64,000 nucleotides of DNA from NCBI GenBank assembly GCA_947649645.1, contig CANSSP010000005.1, positions 62,001 to 126,000 on the forward strand, written 5' to 3'. The translations under genes and the position numbers were made by a program. This document shows positions 7,990-16,545 of the stretch, piece by piece. This DNA is from an uncultured Roseburia sp. Its GTDB lineage: Bacteria > Bacillota > Clostridia > Lachnospirales > Lachnospiraceae. The notes beneath the pieces were generated by a model, which saw only the letters and a list, made by a program, of their open reading frames with translations, searched no databases and was not told the origin of the DNA. How positions within the stretch are numbered: position 1 is the first letter of the stretch; each line of letters opens with the position of its first letter.

Positions 7990-9057
7990 ATGAGAGATGA
8001 TCTGATCTGCTCTGGAAAAGAGAGCAACATACTGGAAATTTATGATCTCAACAGCAATATCGATTCTTATTATGACATGTCTGCACCGCTGCAGTTTACG
8101 CTGACCTGTTTAAGCGGCCTTTCTGAGGAAGACTATTACAATATCGTTTCGGTTTCGCCGGACAGGGACTATTTCTTTTCGTCCCACATTTCGCCCGGAT
8201 TTCACGCGTTTAATGCCCGCGCTCCGCACAGACATTCCTTTTTCGAGCTTATGATTGTCCTTGAAGGGACTATGGCGCAGCAGATTGAAGACAGGGAATG
8301 CCTCTATCCGGCCGGCGCCTGCTGCCTGATCAACCAGAACGTATTTCACATTGAGCGATACGTCGGGGAGGCGAAGATTCTCTTTATCGGCATGTCCGTC
8401 GGGTTTATCCGCGATCTGCTTCACACGCATCAGACTTCCTTTTTCAAAAAGGAAGAAGAATGCAATGATTTCATTTTTCAGTTTATGGGTGACAATATCC
8501 AGCTGGGAAAAGGAAAAAATTATCTGGATTTTTTCCCTGCTTTCTGTGACGAAAAAAGCATATCCAATCTGCACGACTTCGCCGACCGTCTGATTCACGC
8601 AATGATGTTCCCGAAATTTGGCTCCACCTACACCATAAAAGGACTGATCTGTGAATTGTTCCAGTACCTTGATACGGAAGAACGCTACCGGATTGACAAC
8701 ATAAAACTTGACTTTCATTCCGATCAGCAGCTATTTTCACGTATCGGACACCTTATGGAAGAGACGGACGGGCGCATGTCGCGTTCCGCCCTCGAAAAGG
8801 CGCTCTCCTACAGCGGCAATTATCTGAACGCAATCGTCAACAAATACGCAGGCATGAATCTCCGTGACTACGGGCTCACCTTCACCCTGAAAAAGGCTGC
8901 CCTCCTTCTGGAAGACACCACCCAGCCGGTTTCCGCCATAGAGTCACAGCTCGGTTTTACAAACCGCACGCACTTTTACAAAGTTTTTAAAAAGAAATAT
9001 GGTCTCACACCGGGAGAATACCGCAGCGAAAAAAAGAAAACCGCCCATGAAACCTGA
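7990..9057 (+). CDS. AraC-family transcriptional regulator
   Basis: A 355-residue regulator with an N-terminal cupin-type sensor (metal/sugar-pocket-like APHRHSFFELMIVLEG near residues 75-95) and a C-terminal AraC helix-turn-helix pair (about 255-350, ending in the signature ESQLGFTNRTHFYKVFKKKYGLTPGEY). The ATG at 7990 was preferred over one at 7957 because GAGGAGG lies just upstream of it. It is divergent from the transporter-GH2-GH53 operon, so it very likely controls that operon in response to an imported sugar. The last codons contain one arm of a terminator that serves the convergent gene on the other strand. Confidence 0.92.
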   Translation: MRDDLICSGKESNILEIYDLNSNIDSYYDMSAPLQFTLTCLSGLSEEDYYNIVSVSPDRDYFFSSHISPGFHAFNARAPHRHSFFELMIVLEGTMAQQIEDRECLYPAGACCLINQNVFHIERYVGEAKILFIGMSVGFIRDLLHTHQTSFFKKEEECNDFIFQFMGDNIQLGKGKNYLDFFPAFCDEKSISNLHDFADRLIHAMMFPKFGSTYTIKGLICELFQYLDTEERYRIDNIKLDFHSDQQLFSRIGHLMEETDGRMSRSALEKALSYSGNYLNAIVNKYAGMNLRDYGLTFTLKKAALLLEDTTQPVSAIESQLGFTNRTHFYKVFKKKYGLTPGEYRSEKKKTAHET

Positions 9058-9071
9058 TTTTTCATGGACGG
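9027..9071 (-). terminator. Intrinsic terminator of the rhomboid-like gene, inside the araC 3' end
   Basis: On the minus strand CCGTCCATGAAA (9071-9060) pairs with TTTCATGGGCGG (9052-9041) with one mismatch and a 7-base loop, followed at once by TTTTCTTTTTTTCGC. This is a good intrinsic terminator for the gene ending at 9104. On the plus strand no U-tract follows, so it is probably one-directional. Confidence 0.7.
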
Positions 9072-9103
9072 CTCTGATTATGGCAGATCCGAAAACATAT
9101 TTT

Positions 9104-9964
9104 CTAACTTTTCTTAATATGCTGATGTGTAAAGAGATGATCCTGGCAATATTCGTAATTTCCCTCGCACCGCGAGCAGAAACGAAAATCCAGCGTCGGA
9201 TCGTCCAGCTCAGTCCTGCCGCAGATGGCACACTTGTGCTTTGTAATCCCTGCGCCTTTCGGCTCACGCATCTGCGCCCGGAATTTCTGTCTCCGATGAA
9301 TCTCATGCGGCGAATAACGCCTTAAATTCCTTGTCGACAGAAAGAAAATAATAAAATTCAGAAGAGACATAAAAATCGAAATCCGCCCGGCCCATCCGCT
9401 TGCAATAAACTGGAACAAAGTGAGAATCCCATAGACCACCGCCATCCATTTCATCTTGATCGGAATGATAAAATAGAGCATCACCTGCATGTCCGGATAC
9501 ATCACCGCAAAGGCGAGGAAAATCGACATATTAATGTAATTGGTGCTGATGCCAAAAGAAATCATATAAGACATCTCCGGCAGCAGAGCCGGTTCATAGG
9601 AGAACGACAAAATGCCATACAACAGGAATGCCCCCAGCACCGTGAACAGCATCCCGCCAAAAATATAAACATTAAAGCGAAAAATCCCCCAGTTGCGCTC
9701 CAGCGTCATGCCAAGCTGGTAGTAAAACATTGCCATGATCAGCAGAAAGAGCAGATTTGTGTCTGTCGGCATAAAAATCCATGTCACCAGACGCCAGATC
9801 TGTCCGTGCAGAACATGATACGGGCTTAAAACAAGATAAGTCAGAAGCCCCGGTGTCGCCATATTGATCACAAATCCGATTGTGTATGCGCCAATCAGCC
9901 ACATAATGAGATTCGGAACCGCATACCTTCCGATTTTTCGTTCCAACTTATTCAGCCAGTCCAT
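9104..9964 (-). CDS. Rhomboid-like membrane protein (probable pseudoprotease) with C-terminal zinc ribbon
   Basis: A 286-residue polytopic protein. Its membrane part (about 15-215) follows the rhomboid layout: the loop motif GQIWRLVTWIFMPT corresponds to the WRLxT region, and ERNWGIFRFN to the E-x-x-x-G-x-x-x-F region. The catalytic GxSG serine motif is not intact (FGISTNY) and the histidine expected in the last helix is missing, so it is probably not a protease. The cytosolic tail carries CAICG and CSRCEGNYEYCQDH, likely a zinc ribbon. Monocistronic, with a strong promoter at 10005-10033 and a terminator at 9027-9071. Function unknown. Confidence 0.75.
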   Translation of the reverse strand: MDWLNKLERKIGRYAVPNLIMWLIGAYTIGFVINMATPGLLTYLVLSPYHVLHGQIWRLVTWIFMPTDTNLLFLLIMAMFYYQLGMTLERNWGIFRFNVYIFGGMLFTVLGAFLLYGILSFSYEPALLPEMSYMISFGISTNYINMSIFLAFAVMYPDMQVMLYFIIPIKMKWMAVVYGILTLFQFIASGWAGRISIFMSLLNFIIFFLSTRNLRRYSPHEIHRRQKFRAQMREPKGAGITKHKCAICGRTELDDPTLDFRFCSRCEGNYEYCQDHLFTHQHIKKS

Positions 9965-10004
9965 ACAAATGATTCCTTACCTTTCCAAAAATTCGTTTAT
10001 CATA

Positions 10005-10033
10005 AGTATATCCGTAGAAGATTTCTTTGTCAA
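10005..10033 (-). promoter_or_regulatory. Sigma-A promoter of the rhomboid-like gene
   Basis: Minus strand TTGACA (10033-10028), 17-base spacer, TATACT (10010-10005), about 40 bases before the start codon at 9964. Near-consensus. Confidence 0.75.
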
Positions 10034-10084
10034 TCCGCCGGATTTACTTCATAAAAAGTTTATACATTTTCCTTTAATTGCACA

Positions 10085-10113
10085 TTGTCTTTTGCAAAAT
10101 CATGTCGTATAAT
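10085..10113 (+). promoter_or_regulatory. Sigma-A promoter of the activase gene
   Basis: TTGTCT (10085-10090), 17-base spacer, consensus TATAAT (10108-10113). Transcription should start near 10120, which is where the palindrome at 10121-10138 begins; the leader before the start codon is about 98 bases. Confidence 0.75.
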
Positions 10114-10120
10114 GTACATT

Positions 10121-10138
10121 GCTTAGCCTGGGCTAAGC
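10121..10138 (+). promoter_or_regulatory. Perfect palindrome at the activase transcription start, candidate operator or 5' hairpin
   Basis: GCTTAGCC-TG-GGCTAAGC is an 18-base perfect dyad lying immediately downstream of the TATAAT box. A repressor bound here would block initiation; alternatively it forms a hairpin at the very 5' end of the mRNA. It is followed by CTCTTTTAATAAG, which is too weak for a confident terminator or attenuator. Confidence 0.5.
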
Positions 10139-10218
10139 TCTTTTAATAAGAAGAAACACGTTAAAGTTCTGTTAAGATTTTCAACGAATATGCCAGAGAA
10201 TTACAATGGAGGTTCGCT

Positions 10219-13200
10219 ATGGAAAAGAACACACTACATAAATTAGGAATCGATATCGGTTCCACTACCGTCAAAGTCGCCGTTCTCGACGAAGAGGACA
10301 ACCTGCTTTTTTCCGACTATGAACGGCATTACGCCAATATCCGGGAAACGCTGATTTCCCTTCTGAAAAAAGCGTCCGGACAGCTTGGGGACCGGCATGT
10401 GGATCCTGTAATCACCGGATCCGGCGGACTGGCTCTGGCAAAACATCTGAATGTTTTGTTTGTACAGGAAGTCATCTCCGTCTCGACCGCGCTGCGCCAC
10501 TATGCGCCGCAGGCCGATGTGGCGATCGAGCTGGGCGGGGAGGACGCAAAGATCATCTATTTCGAAGGCGGCAACGTCGAACAGCGCATGAACGGTATCT
10601 GTGCCGGGGGAACCGGCTCGTTTATCGACCAGATGGCGTCCCTGATTCAGACAGACGCCTCTGGATTAAATGAATATGCAAAACAATATAAGGCCATTTA
10701 TCCGATCGCGGCGCGCTGCGGCGTATTTGCAAAGACAGATATCCAGCCGCTGATCAATGAAGGTGCTACAAAAGAAGATCTCTCCGCTTCCATTTTCCAG
10801 GCCGTGGTCAATCAGACGATCAGCGGCCTTGCATGCGGCAAGCCTATCCGCGGCCATGTCGCTTTCCTGGGCGGTCCGCTCCACTTTTTATCGGAACTGA
10901 AAGCCGCGTTTGTCCGCACGCTGGGGCTTGACGACGATCATGCCATCACACCGGAATATTCCCACCTTTTCGCAGCCATTGGTTCCGCATTAAGCGGGGA
11001 AAACCGCAGCACCATCCTGCTCTCTGAACTCCTCGCAAAATTACACTCTGATATCCGCATGGAGTTCGAAGTCGCCCGGATGGAACCGCTGTTTACAGAT
11101 CAGCAGGAATATGACCAGTTTTTAAAACGCCACAGCGGACACGGTGTGCGCACCGCAGATCTTGCCTCCTGTGAGGGAAACTGTTATCTTGGCATTGACG
11201 CCGGCTCAACGACAACCAAAATTGCACTGGTGGATGAAGACGGCGCGCTGCTCTACTCTTTTTACAGCAATAACAGCGGAAGTCCTCTGGCGACGGCTAT
11301 CCGTTCCCTGAAAGAAATATATTCTCTTCTTCCCGAAAAAGCCTCCATCGTGCATTCCTGCTCCACCGGCTACGGCGAGGCCCTGTTAAAGTCTGCCTTA
11401 AAACTCGACGACGGGGAAGTAGAGACCGTCGCACATTATTACGCGGCCGCTTTTTTTAATCCCGATGTCGACTGTATCTTAGACATCGGCGGACAGGATA
11501 TGAAATGCATCCGGATCAAAAGCCAGACAGTGGACAGCGTCCAGTTAAACGAGGCATGTTCTTCTGGATGCGGTTCCTTTATCGAGACGTTTGCAAAATC
11601 CTTAAACTATTCCGTGCAGGATTTTGCAAAAGAGGCTCTTTTCGCCCCGAATCCGATTGATCTTGGCACACGCTGCACTGTGTTTATGAATTCCAAAGTA
11701 AAACAGGCGCAGAAAGAAGGGGCTTCGGTTGCCGATATTTCGTCCGGCCTGGCCTACTCCGTGATCAAAAACGCTCTCTATAAAGTCATCAAACTCTCGG
11801 ACGCCGGCGAACTTGGAAAAAATATCGTCGTGCAGGGCGGCACTTTTTACAACGATGCCGTTCTCCGAAGTTTTGAAAAAATCGCGGGACGCGAATGTAT
11901 CCGCCCCGATATCGCCGGCATCATGGGTGCGTTCGGCGCCGCGCTGATCGCAAGAGAACGCCATGAAGAAGGATATGAGACGACCATGCTCTCGATTGAA
12001 GAGATCAACGCTCTGACGTTTGACACAAAGCTCGCGCGCTGCCAGGGCTGTACCAACCACTGTCTTCTCACTGTCAACCGTTTTTCCGGAAGCAGGCAGT
12101 ATATTACAGGAAACCGCTGCGAGCGCGGCCTTGGAAAAGAAAAAAATGAGGAACAGCTCCCCAATCTTTTTGAATATAAAAACAGACGGCTTTTCGACTA
12201 TACGCCGCTGTCTCCGAAAGAGGCAAAATACGGTTCGGTCGGCATTCCGAGAGTCTTAAATATGTATGAAAATTACCCGTTCTGGGCCGTGTTCTTCCGG
12301 AAGCTGGGGTTCCAGACGATTCTCTCACCCCAGTCCACCCGAAAGATCTATGAACTTGGCATTGATTCCATTCCAAGTGAATCGGAATGTTATCCGGCAA
12401 AGCTCGCGCACGGACATGTGACCTGGCTGATTCATCAGAATGTAGACTTTATTTTTTACCCATGCATTCCTTACGAGCGCAACGAGTTTCCGGACTCAAG
12501 CAACCATTACAACTGCCCCATCGTCACCTCCTACGCGGAAAATATCAAAAACAATATCGAGGATATCACATCGGGAAAAATACGGTTTTACAATCCGTTC
12601 ATGTCTTTTGCCAGCGAGGACACACTTTCCTCACAGCTTATCCGTATTTTCGGAGGACCGGATTTTGGCATTCCGGAAGCCGAGATACGCGACGCCGTCT
12701 CCGAGGGCTGGAAGGAGATGGCTGTCGTCCGCATGGAAATACGGCAGAAAGGCGAAGAAGTCCTTCGCTACATGGAAGAGAACAAACGGCGCGGCATCGT
12801 CCTGGCCGGACGTCCCTACCACGTTGACCCGGAGATTAACCATGGCATCCCCGAACTGATCAGCTCCTACGGCATCGCCGTGCTGACAGAGGACTCTGTC
12901 TCCCATCTGCAGCCGGTCGAGCGGCCGCTGATCGTCATGGATCAGTGGATGTACCACTCCCGCCTCTATGCCGCCGCCAATTTTGTCAAGACGAGAGACG
13001 ATCTGGATATGATCCAGCTCAATTCGTTCGGATGCGGACTCGACGCAGTTACCACCGACGCGGTAAATGATATTCTGACAAAATCGGGAAAGATTTATAC
13101 CTGTTTAAAAATCGACGAAGTCAACAACTTAGGCGCTGCCAGAATCCGCATCCGCTCTCTTCTCTCCGCTATCCGCGTGCGCGAAAAACGAAAAGAAAAA

Positions 13201-14481
13201 CGGACCGTCGTCTCCTCCGGCTACAGCCGGACTGTTTTCACGGAAGAAATGCGAGAAAATTATACCATTCTCTGCCCACAGATGTCTCCTATTCATTTTG
13301 ATCTGATCCAGCCGGCATTTGCGGCTGCCGGTTATCATCTTGTCGTGCCAGAGATAAACAGCCGTACCAGTGTGGACACCGGGTTAAAATACGTCAACAA
13401 CGACGCCTGCTACCCGTCCATGATCGTCGTCGGACAGATGATGTCGGCCGTACTGTCCGGAGAATATGATATGAACCGGACTGCCATTCTGATGTCGCAG
13501 ACCGGAGGCGGGTGCCGCGCCAGCAATTACGTCGGTTTCCTCCGGCGTGCTCTGGAAAAAGCGGGCTATCCCGATGTACCGGTGATTTCGATCAACGTAA
13601 GCGGGCTTGAGGCCAACCCCGGGTTTTCGCTGACGCCGAAGCTGCTGCAGCACGGGCTTTACGCGCTGGAATTTGGAGATATTTTTATGCGCTGTCTCTA
13701 CCGCACCCGCCCCTATGAGGCGACGCCGGGTTCGGCGGACGCACTGCACGAAAAATGGAAACAGGAAGTGATCCGTTTCGTCGGACAGAAAAAAACACTC
13801 TCTCACAACCGATTTAAGAAAATGTGCCGCCAGATCATCAGAGACTTTGACAATCTCCCGCGGCGCGACCTGAAAAAACCCCGGGTCGGCATCGTCGGTG
13901 AAATTTTAGTCAAATTCCATCCGGAGGCAAACAACCATCTCGTCGAGCTGCTGGAGGCCGAAGGCGCGGAGGCTGTCGTTCCCGATCTGGTAGACTTTCT
14001 GCTCTACTGTTTTTACAACTCGGGATTTAAAGCCGATTATCTTGGGATGAGCAAAAAATCCAAACGAAACGGGCGGCTTGGGATCCGGTTTTTCGAATGG
14101 CTCCGCGGCGCCGCCAGGGATGAATTTAAAAAGAGCAGACACTTTGACGCGCCTGCCCATATCGACTCGCTGGCTCAGTATGCGCGCGATATCGTTTCCG
14201 AAGGCAATCAGACCGGAGAAGGCTGGTTTCTGACCGGAGAGATGCTGGAACTGATCCACTCCGGCACGCCAAATATCGTCTGTGCACAGCCGTTTGCCTG
14301 TCTGCCAAACCATATCGTCGGGAAAGGCGTAATCAAAGAGATACGCCACCGTCACCCGGAAGCAAACATCGTGGCAATCGATTACGATCCGGGAGCCAGC
14401 GAGGTAAATCAGCTGAACCGCATCAAACTGATGCTTTCAACGGCAAACCGGAATCTGGAAAAAGAGACGTTTTCTTCATAA
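10219..14481 (+). CDS. Giant fused 2-hydroxyacyl-CoA dehydratase activase / DUF2229 / HgdB-like protein
   Basis: A 1420-residue protein with two ASKHA (acetate/sugar kinase-Hsp70-actin) activase modules in tandem: residues about 8-260 (GIDIGSTTVKVAV) and 323-580 (LGIDAGSTTTKIALV). Each keeps the cysteine pair that holds the bridging [4Fe-4S] cluster in HgdC-type activators: C128 (GICAGGTGSF) with C167, and C447 (EACSSGCGSF) with C486, both 39 apart. A cysteine cluster follows (C608, C611, C615, C634), then a DUF2229-type region from about 670 and a C-terminal part resembling the HgdB/YjiM D-component (about 1000-1420). It should be an ATP-driven electron-injecting reductase system. No dehydratase A/B subunits or CoA transferase lie nearby, so the substrate is unknown. 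Ribosome-binding site GGAGG precedes the ATG. Confidence 0.85.
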   Translation: MEKNTLHKLGIDIGSTTVKVAVLDEEDNLLFSDYERHYANIRETLISLLKKASGQLGDRHVDPVITGSGGLALAKHLNVLFVQEVISVSTALRHYAPQADVAIELGGEDAKIIYFEGGNVEQRMNGICAGGTGSFIDQMASLIQTDASGLNEYAKQYKAIYPIAARCGVFAKTDIQPLINEGATKEDLSASIFQAVVNQTISGLACGKPIRGHVAFLGGPLHFLSELKAAFVRTLGLDDDHAITPEYSHLFAAIGSALSGENRSTILLSELLAKLHSDIRMEFEVARMEPLFTDQQEYDQFLKRHSGHGVRTADLASCEGNCYLGIDAGSTTTKIALVDEDGALLYSFYSNNSGSPLATAIRSLKEIYSLLPEKASIVHSCSTGYGEALLKSALKLDDGEVETVAHYYAAAFFNPDVDCILDIGGQDMKCIRIKSQTVDSVQLNEACSSGCGSFIETFAKSLNYSVQDFAKEALFAPNPIDLGTRCTVFMNSKVKQAQKEGASVADISSGLAYSVIKNALYKVIKLSDAGELGKNIVVQGGTFYNDAVLRSFEKIAGRECIRPDIAGIMGAFGAALIARERHEEGYETTMLSIEEINALTFDTKLARCQGCTNHCLLTVNRFSGSRQYITGNRCERGLGKEKNEEQLPNLFEYKNRRLFDYTPLSPKEAKYGSVGIPRVLNMYENYPFWAVFFRKLGFQTILSPQSTRKIYELGIDSIPSESECYPAKLAHGHVTWLIHQNVDFIFYPCIPYERNEFPDSSNHYNCPIVTSYAENIKNNIEDITSGKIRFYNPFMSFASEDTLSSQLIRIFGGPDFGIPEAEIRDAVSEGWKEMAVVRMEIRQKGEEVLRYMEENKRRGIVLAGRPYHVDPEINHGIPELISSYGIAVLTEDSVSHLQPVERPLIVMDQWMYHSRLYAAANFVKTRDDLDMIQLNSFGCGLDAVTTDAVNDILTKSGKIYTCLKIDEVNNLGAARIRIRSLLSAIRVREKRKEKRTVVSSGYSRTVFTEEMRENYTILCPQMSPIHFDLIQPAFAAAGYHLVVPEINSRTSVDTGLKYVNNDACYPSMIVVGQMMSAVLSGEYDMNRTAILMSQTGGGCRASNYVGFLRRALEKAGYPDVPVISINVSGLEANPGFSLTPKLLQHGLYALEFGDIFMRCLYRTRPYEATPGSADALHEKWKQEVIRFVGQKKTLSHNRFKKMCRQIIRDFDNLPRRDLKKPRVGIVGEILVKFHPEANNHLVELLEAEGAEAVVPDLVDFLLYCFYNSGFKADYLGMSKKSKRNGRLGIRFFEWLRGAARDEFKKSRHFDAPAHIDSLAQYARDIVSEGNQTGEGWFLTGEMLELIHSGTPNIVCAQPFACLPNHIVGKGVIKEIRHRHPEANIVAIDYDPGASEVNQLNRIKLMLSTANRNLEKETFSS

Positions 14482-14495
14482 AGGCCCTGAAAACG

Positions 14496-14535
14496 ACAGG
14501 GCAGATCCTTTTTGGGATCTGCCCTGTTTCTATTT
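14496..14535. terminator. Bidirectional terminator between the activase gene and pepF
   Basis: ACAGGGCAGATCC (14496-14508) pairs perfectly with GGATCTGCCCTGT (14515-14527) around a 6-base loop, followed by TTCTATTT on the plus strand. On the minus strand the stem is followed by CGTTTTC. It separates two convergent genes (ends 14481 and 14556). Confidence 0.8.
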
Positions 14536-14555
14536 GGTTCAAAGCATCAGATACT

Positions 14556-16352
14556 TTACACCAGCGCTTCAATCTCGTCTAAAATATTGCCAAACACATC
14601 CAGCGCCTTCTGCACCGGAGCCGGATCCTCCATATCAACCCCGGCAATCTTTAACAGCTCTACCGGAGACATCGAGCATCCGCCGGAGAGGAATTTCCTG
14701 TAACGTTCCACCGCAGGAGCCCCTTCTTTTAAAATCGTCTGTGCGATCGAAACGGCGGCGGAAAAACCGGTCGCGTACTGATATACATAGAAATTATAGT
14801 AAAAATGGGGAATCCGCGCCCACTCGTACGCAATTTCCGGATCCGATATCATATCCGGCCCGTAATATTTTTCATTCAGTTCACGATAGACTCTGCACAG
14901 GCTCTCTGCCGTCAGGCTCTCTCCTTCTTCTGCCATCTTATTGGTGCGCATCTCATATTCCGCAAACATTGCCTGGCGGTATACCGTTCCCTTAAAACTG
15001 TCAAGGTAATGGTTGAGCAGATAAGCGCGCTCTTTTTTATCAGTCGTCTTCGCAAGAAGATATTCCATCAGCAGAATCTCATTGCAGGTAGACGCAACTT
15101 CAGCGACAAAAATCCGGTACTGTGAATAAATATAAGGCTGGTTTTCATTGGAATAATAGGAATGCATCGCATGTCCCATCTCATGCGCCAGCGTAAACAT
15201 ATTATCCAGTGTGTCATTGTGGTTTAAGAGCACATACGGATGCGTCCCGTAGGCTCCGGCGGAATAAGCTCCGCTCCGTTTTCCTTCATTTTCATAGACG
15301 TCGATCCAGCGGTTTTCAAAACCTTCCTTTACCTTTGAGACGTATTCTTCCCCAAGCGGCGCGAGCGCAGTAAGAACCGTCTCCTTCGCCTCCGCAAACG
15401 GGATTTTTTTTGCGGCGTCCGCAATCATCGGCGTATAGATATCATACATATGAAGCTCGTCCACGCCGAGACATTTCTTGCGCAGCCGGACATAGCGATG
15501 CATCTTGTCAAGATTGCGGCCGATCGTTTCAATCAGATTGTGATATACCTTTGAAGGTACATTATTGGCATCCACGGCTGCCTCAAGCGTAGAAGGATAG
15601 TTACGTGCTTTCGCATAAAAAATCTGTTTTTTCACCTGTCCGTTGTAGAGACCGGCAAGCGTGTTTGCAAACTGCCTGTAAACGCCATAATATCCCTCAA
15701 ACGCATCTTTTCGGACGCGTCGGTCAGCCGATTCTTCCAGCGGAATAAAGTTTCCGTTCGACAGGCGCACCATTTCACCATTTTCATCTCTGATCTCCGG
15801 ATAGGTAAAATCCGCATTGTTCAGGATTGAAAAGACCTGTTCCGACGTCTGTGCCATCTCCCCTGTCATCGCCACCAGCTTCTCCAGCTCTGCAGAGAGA
15901 CTGTGCGCTTTTGTCCGCTGAATTTCCTTTACCTTGACACGGTAGAGCTCCAGTTCCGGTTTTTCACTAAAATAGCCCTCCAGGACAGCCTCATCCGCGG
16001 CCAGAATTTCCGGTACGACAAATGCAGTCCGGCTATTATAATCCGTATAGACGCCATACATTCTCTGTGACATCGCCTGATGCGCCGTATTCTTCTGATC
16101 CTGGTCAAACAGGCGTTCCGCATAGTTGAATGCCAGTTCGATTTTCTGTTCCGCCTTCGCGGACTGTTCCAGCGTGTTGAACAGATTGTCCGCAGATGCG
16201 GCCACTTTTCCCTCCATCCGCTCTACGATCGAGGTGATGACGGAAACTTCCGCCAGATCTTTTTCCCAGTCTTCCTTCGCAGCGTACATTGCGCTCAGAT
16301 CCCAGGTATCCTCTTCTCTCACTTCACTTCTTTTTGGTAATTCTTTTGCCAT
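14556..16352 (-). CDS. pepF: Oligoendopeptidase F (M3 family zinc peptidase)
   Basis: A 598-residue cytoplasmic metallopeptidase that degrades short peptides. The zinc site is HEMGH at residues 390-394 with the third ligand E418 (VAEVAS), both in normal M3B/PepF context. The N-terminal PepF helical domain begins KRSEVREEDTWDLS. Length is typical (about 600). Start taken at the ATG 16350-16352 because GGAGG precedes it by 9 bases; an in-frame ATG 20 codons upstream would give a non-family extension. Transcribed alone from the promoter at 16384-16412, divergent from the aldo/keto reductase gene. Confidence 0.96.
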   Translation of the reverse strand: MAKELPKRSEVREEDTWDLSAMYAAKEDWEKDLAEVSVITSIVERMEGKVAASADNLFNTLEQSAKAEQKIELAFNYAERLFDQDQKNTAHQAMSQRMYGVYTDYNSRTAFVVPEILAADEAVLEGYFSEKPELELYRVKVKEIQRTKAHSLSAELEKLVAMTGEMAQTSEQVFSILNNADFTYPEIRDENGEMVRLSNGNFIPLEESADRRVRKDAFEGYYGVYRQFANTLAGLYNGQVKKQIFYAKARNYPSTLEAAVDANNVPSKVYHNLIETIGRNLDKMHRYVRLRKKCLGVDELHMYDIYTPMIADAAKKIPFAEAKETVLTALAPLGEEYVSKVKEGFENRWIDVYENEGKRSGAYSAGAYGTHPYVLLNHNDTLDNMFTLAHEMGHAMHSYYSNENQPYIYSQYRIFVAEVASTCNEILLMEYLLAKTTDKKERAYLLNHYLDSFKGTVYRQAMFAEYEMRTNKMAEEGESLTAESLCRVYRELNEKYYGPDMISDPEIAYEWARIPHFYYNFYVYQYATGFSAAVSIAQTILKEGAPAVERYRKFLSGGCSMSPVELLKIAGVDMEDPAPVQKALDVFGNILDEIEALV

Positions 16353-16383
16353 GATCGCAATCCTCCATTTCCAGACTGTCCTC

Positions 16384-16412
16384 ATTATACAAAAAATAAA
16401 ATGACAGCGCAA
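16384..16412 (-). promoter_or_regulatory. Promoter of pepF
   Basis: Minus strand TTGCGC (16412-16407), 17-base spacer, TATAAT (16389-16384), 32 bases before the pepF start. Sigma-A type. Confidence 0.65.
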
Positions 16413-16427
16413 GGATTTTCATTGCAG

Positions 16428-16457
16428 TTGAATTTTCACAAAGCCATGTGATACAAT
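16428..16457 (+). promoter_or_regulatory. Promoter of the aldo/keto reductase gene
   Basis: TTGAAT (16428-16433), 18-base spacer, TACAAT (16452-16457); leader of about 80 bases. Faces away from the pepF promoter, with only 15 bases between the two -35 boxes. Confidence 0.55.
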
Positions 16458-16545
16458 AAAACATACAGGATAAACTCCGGTCCGTGTCAGCGCGGCGTCC
16501 ACCGACCGGGACTGCAAAAAAAGCCGCGCAGAAATGAGGCGTAAT

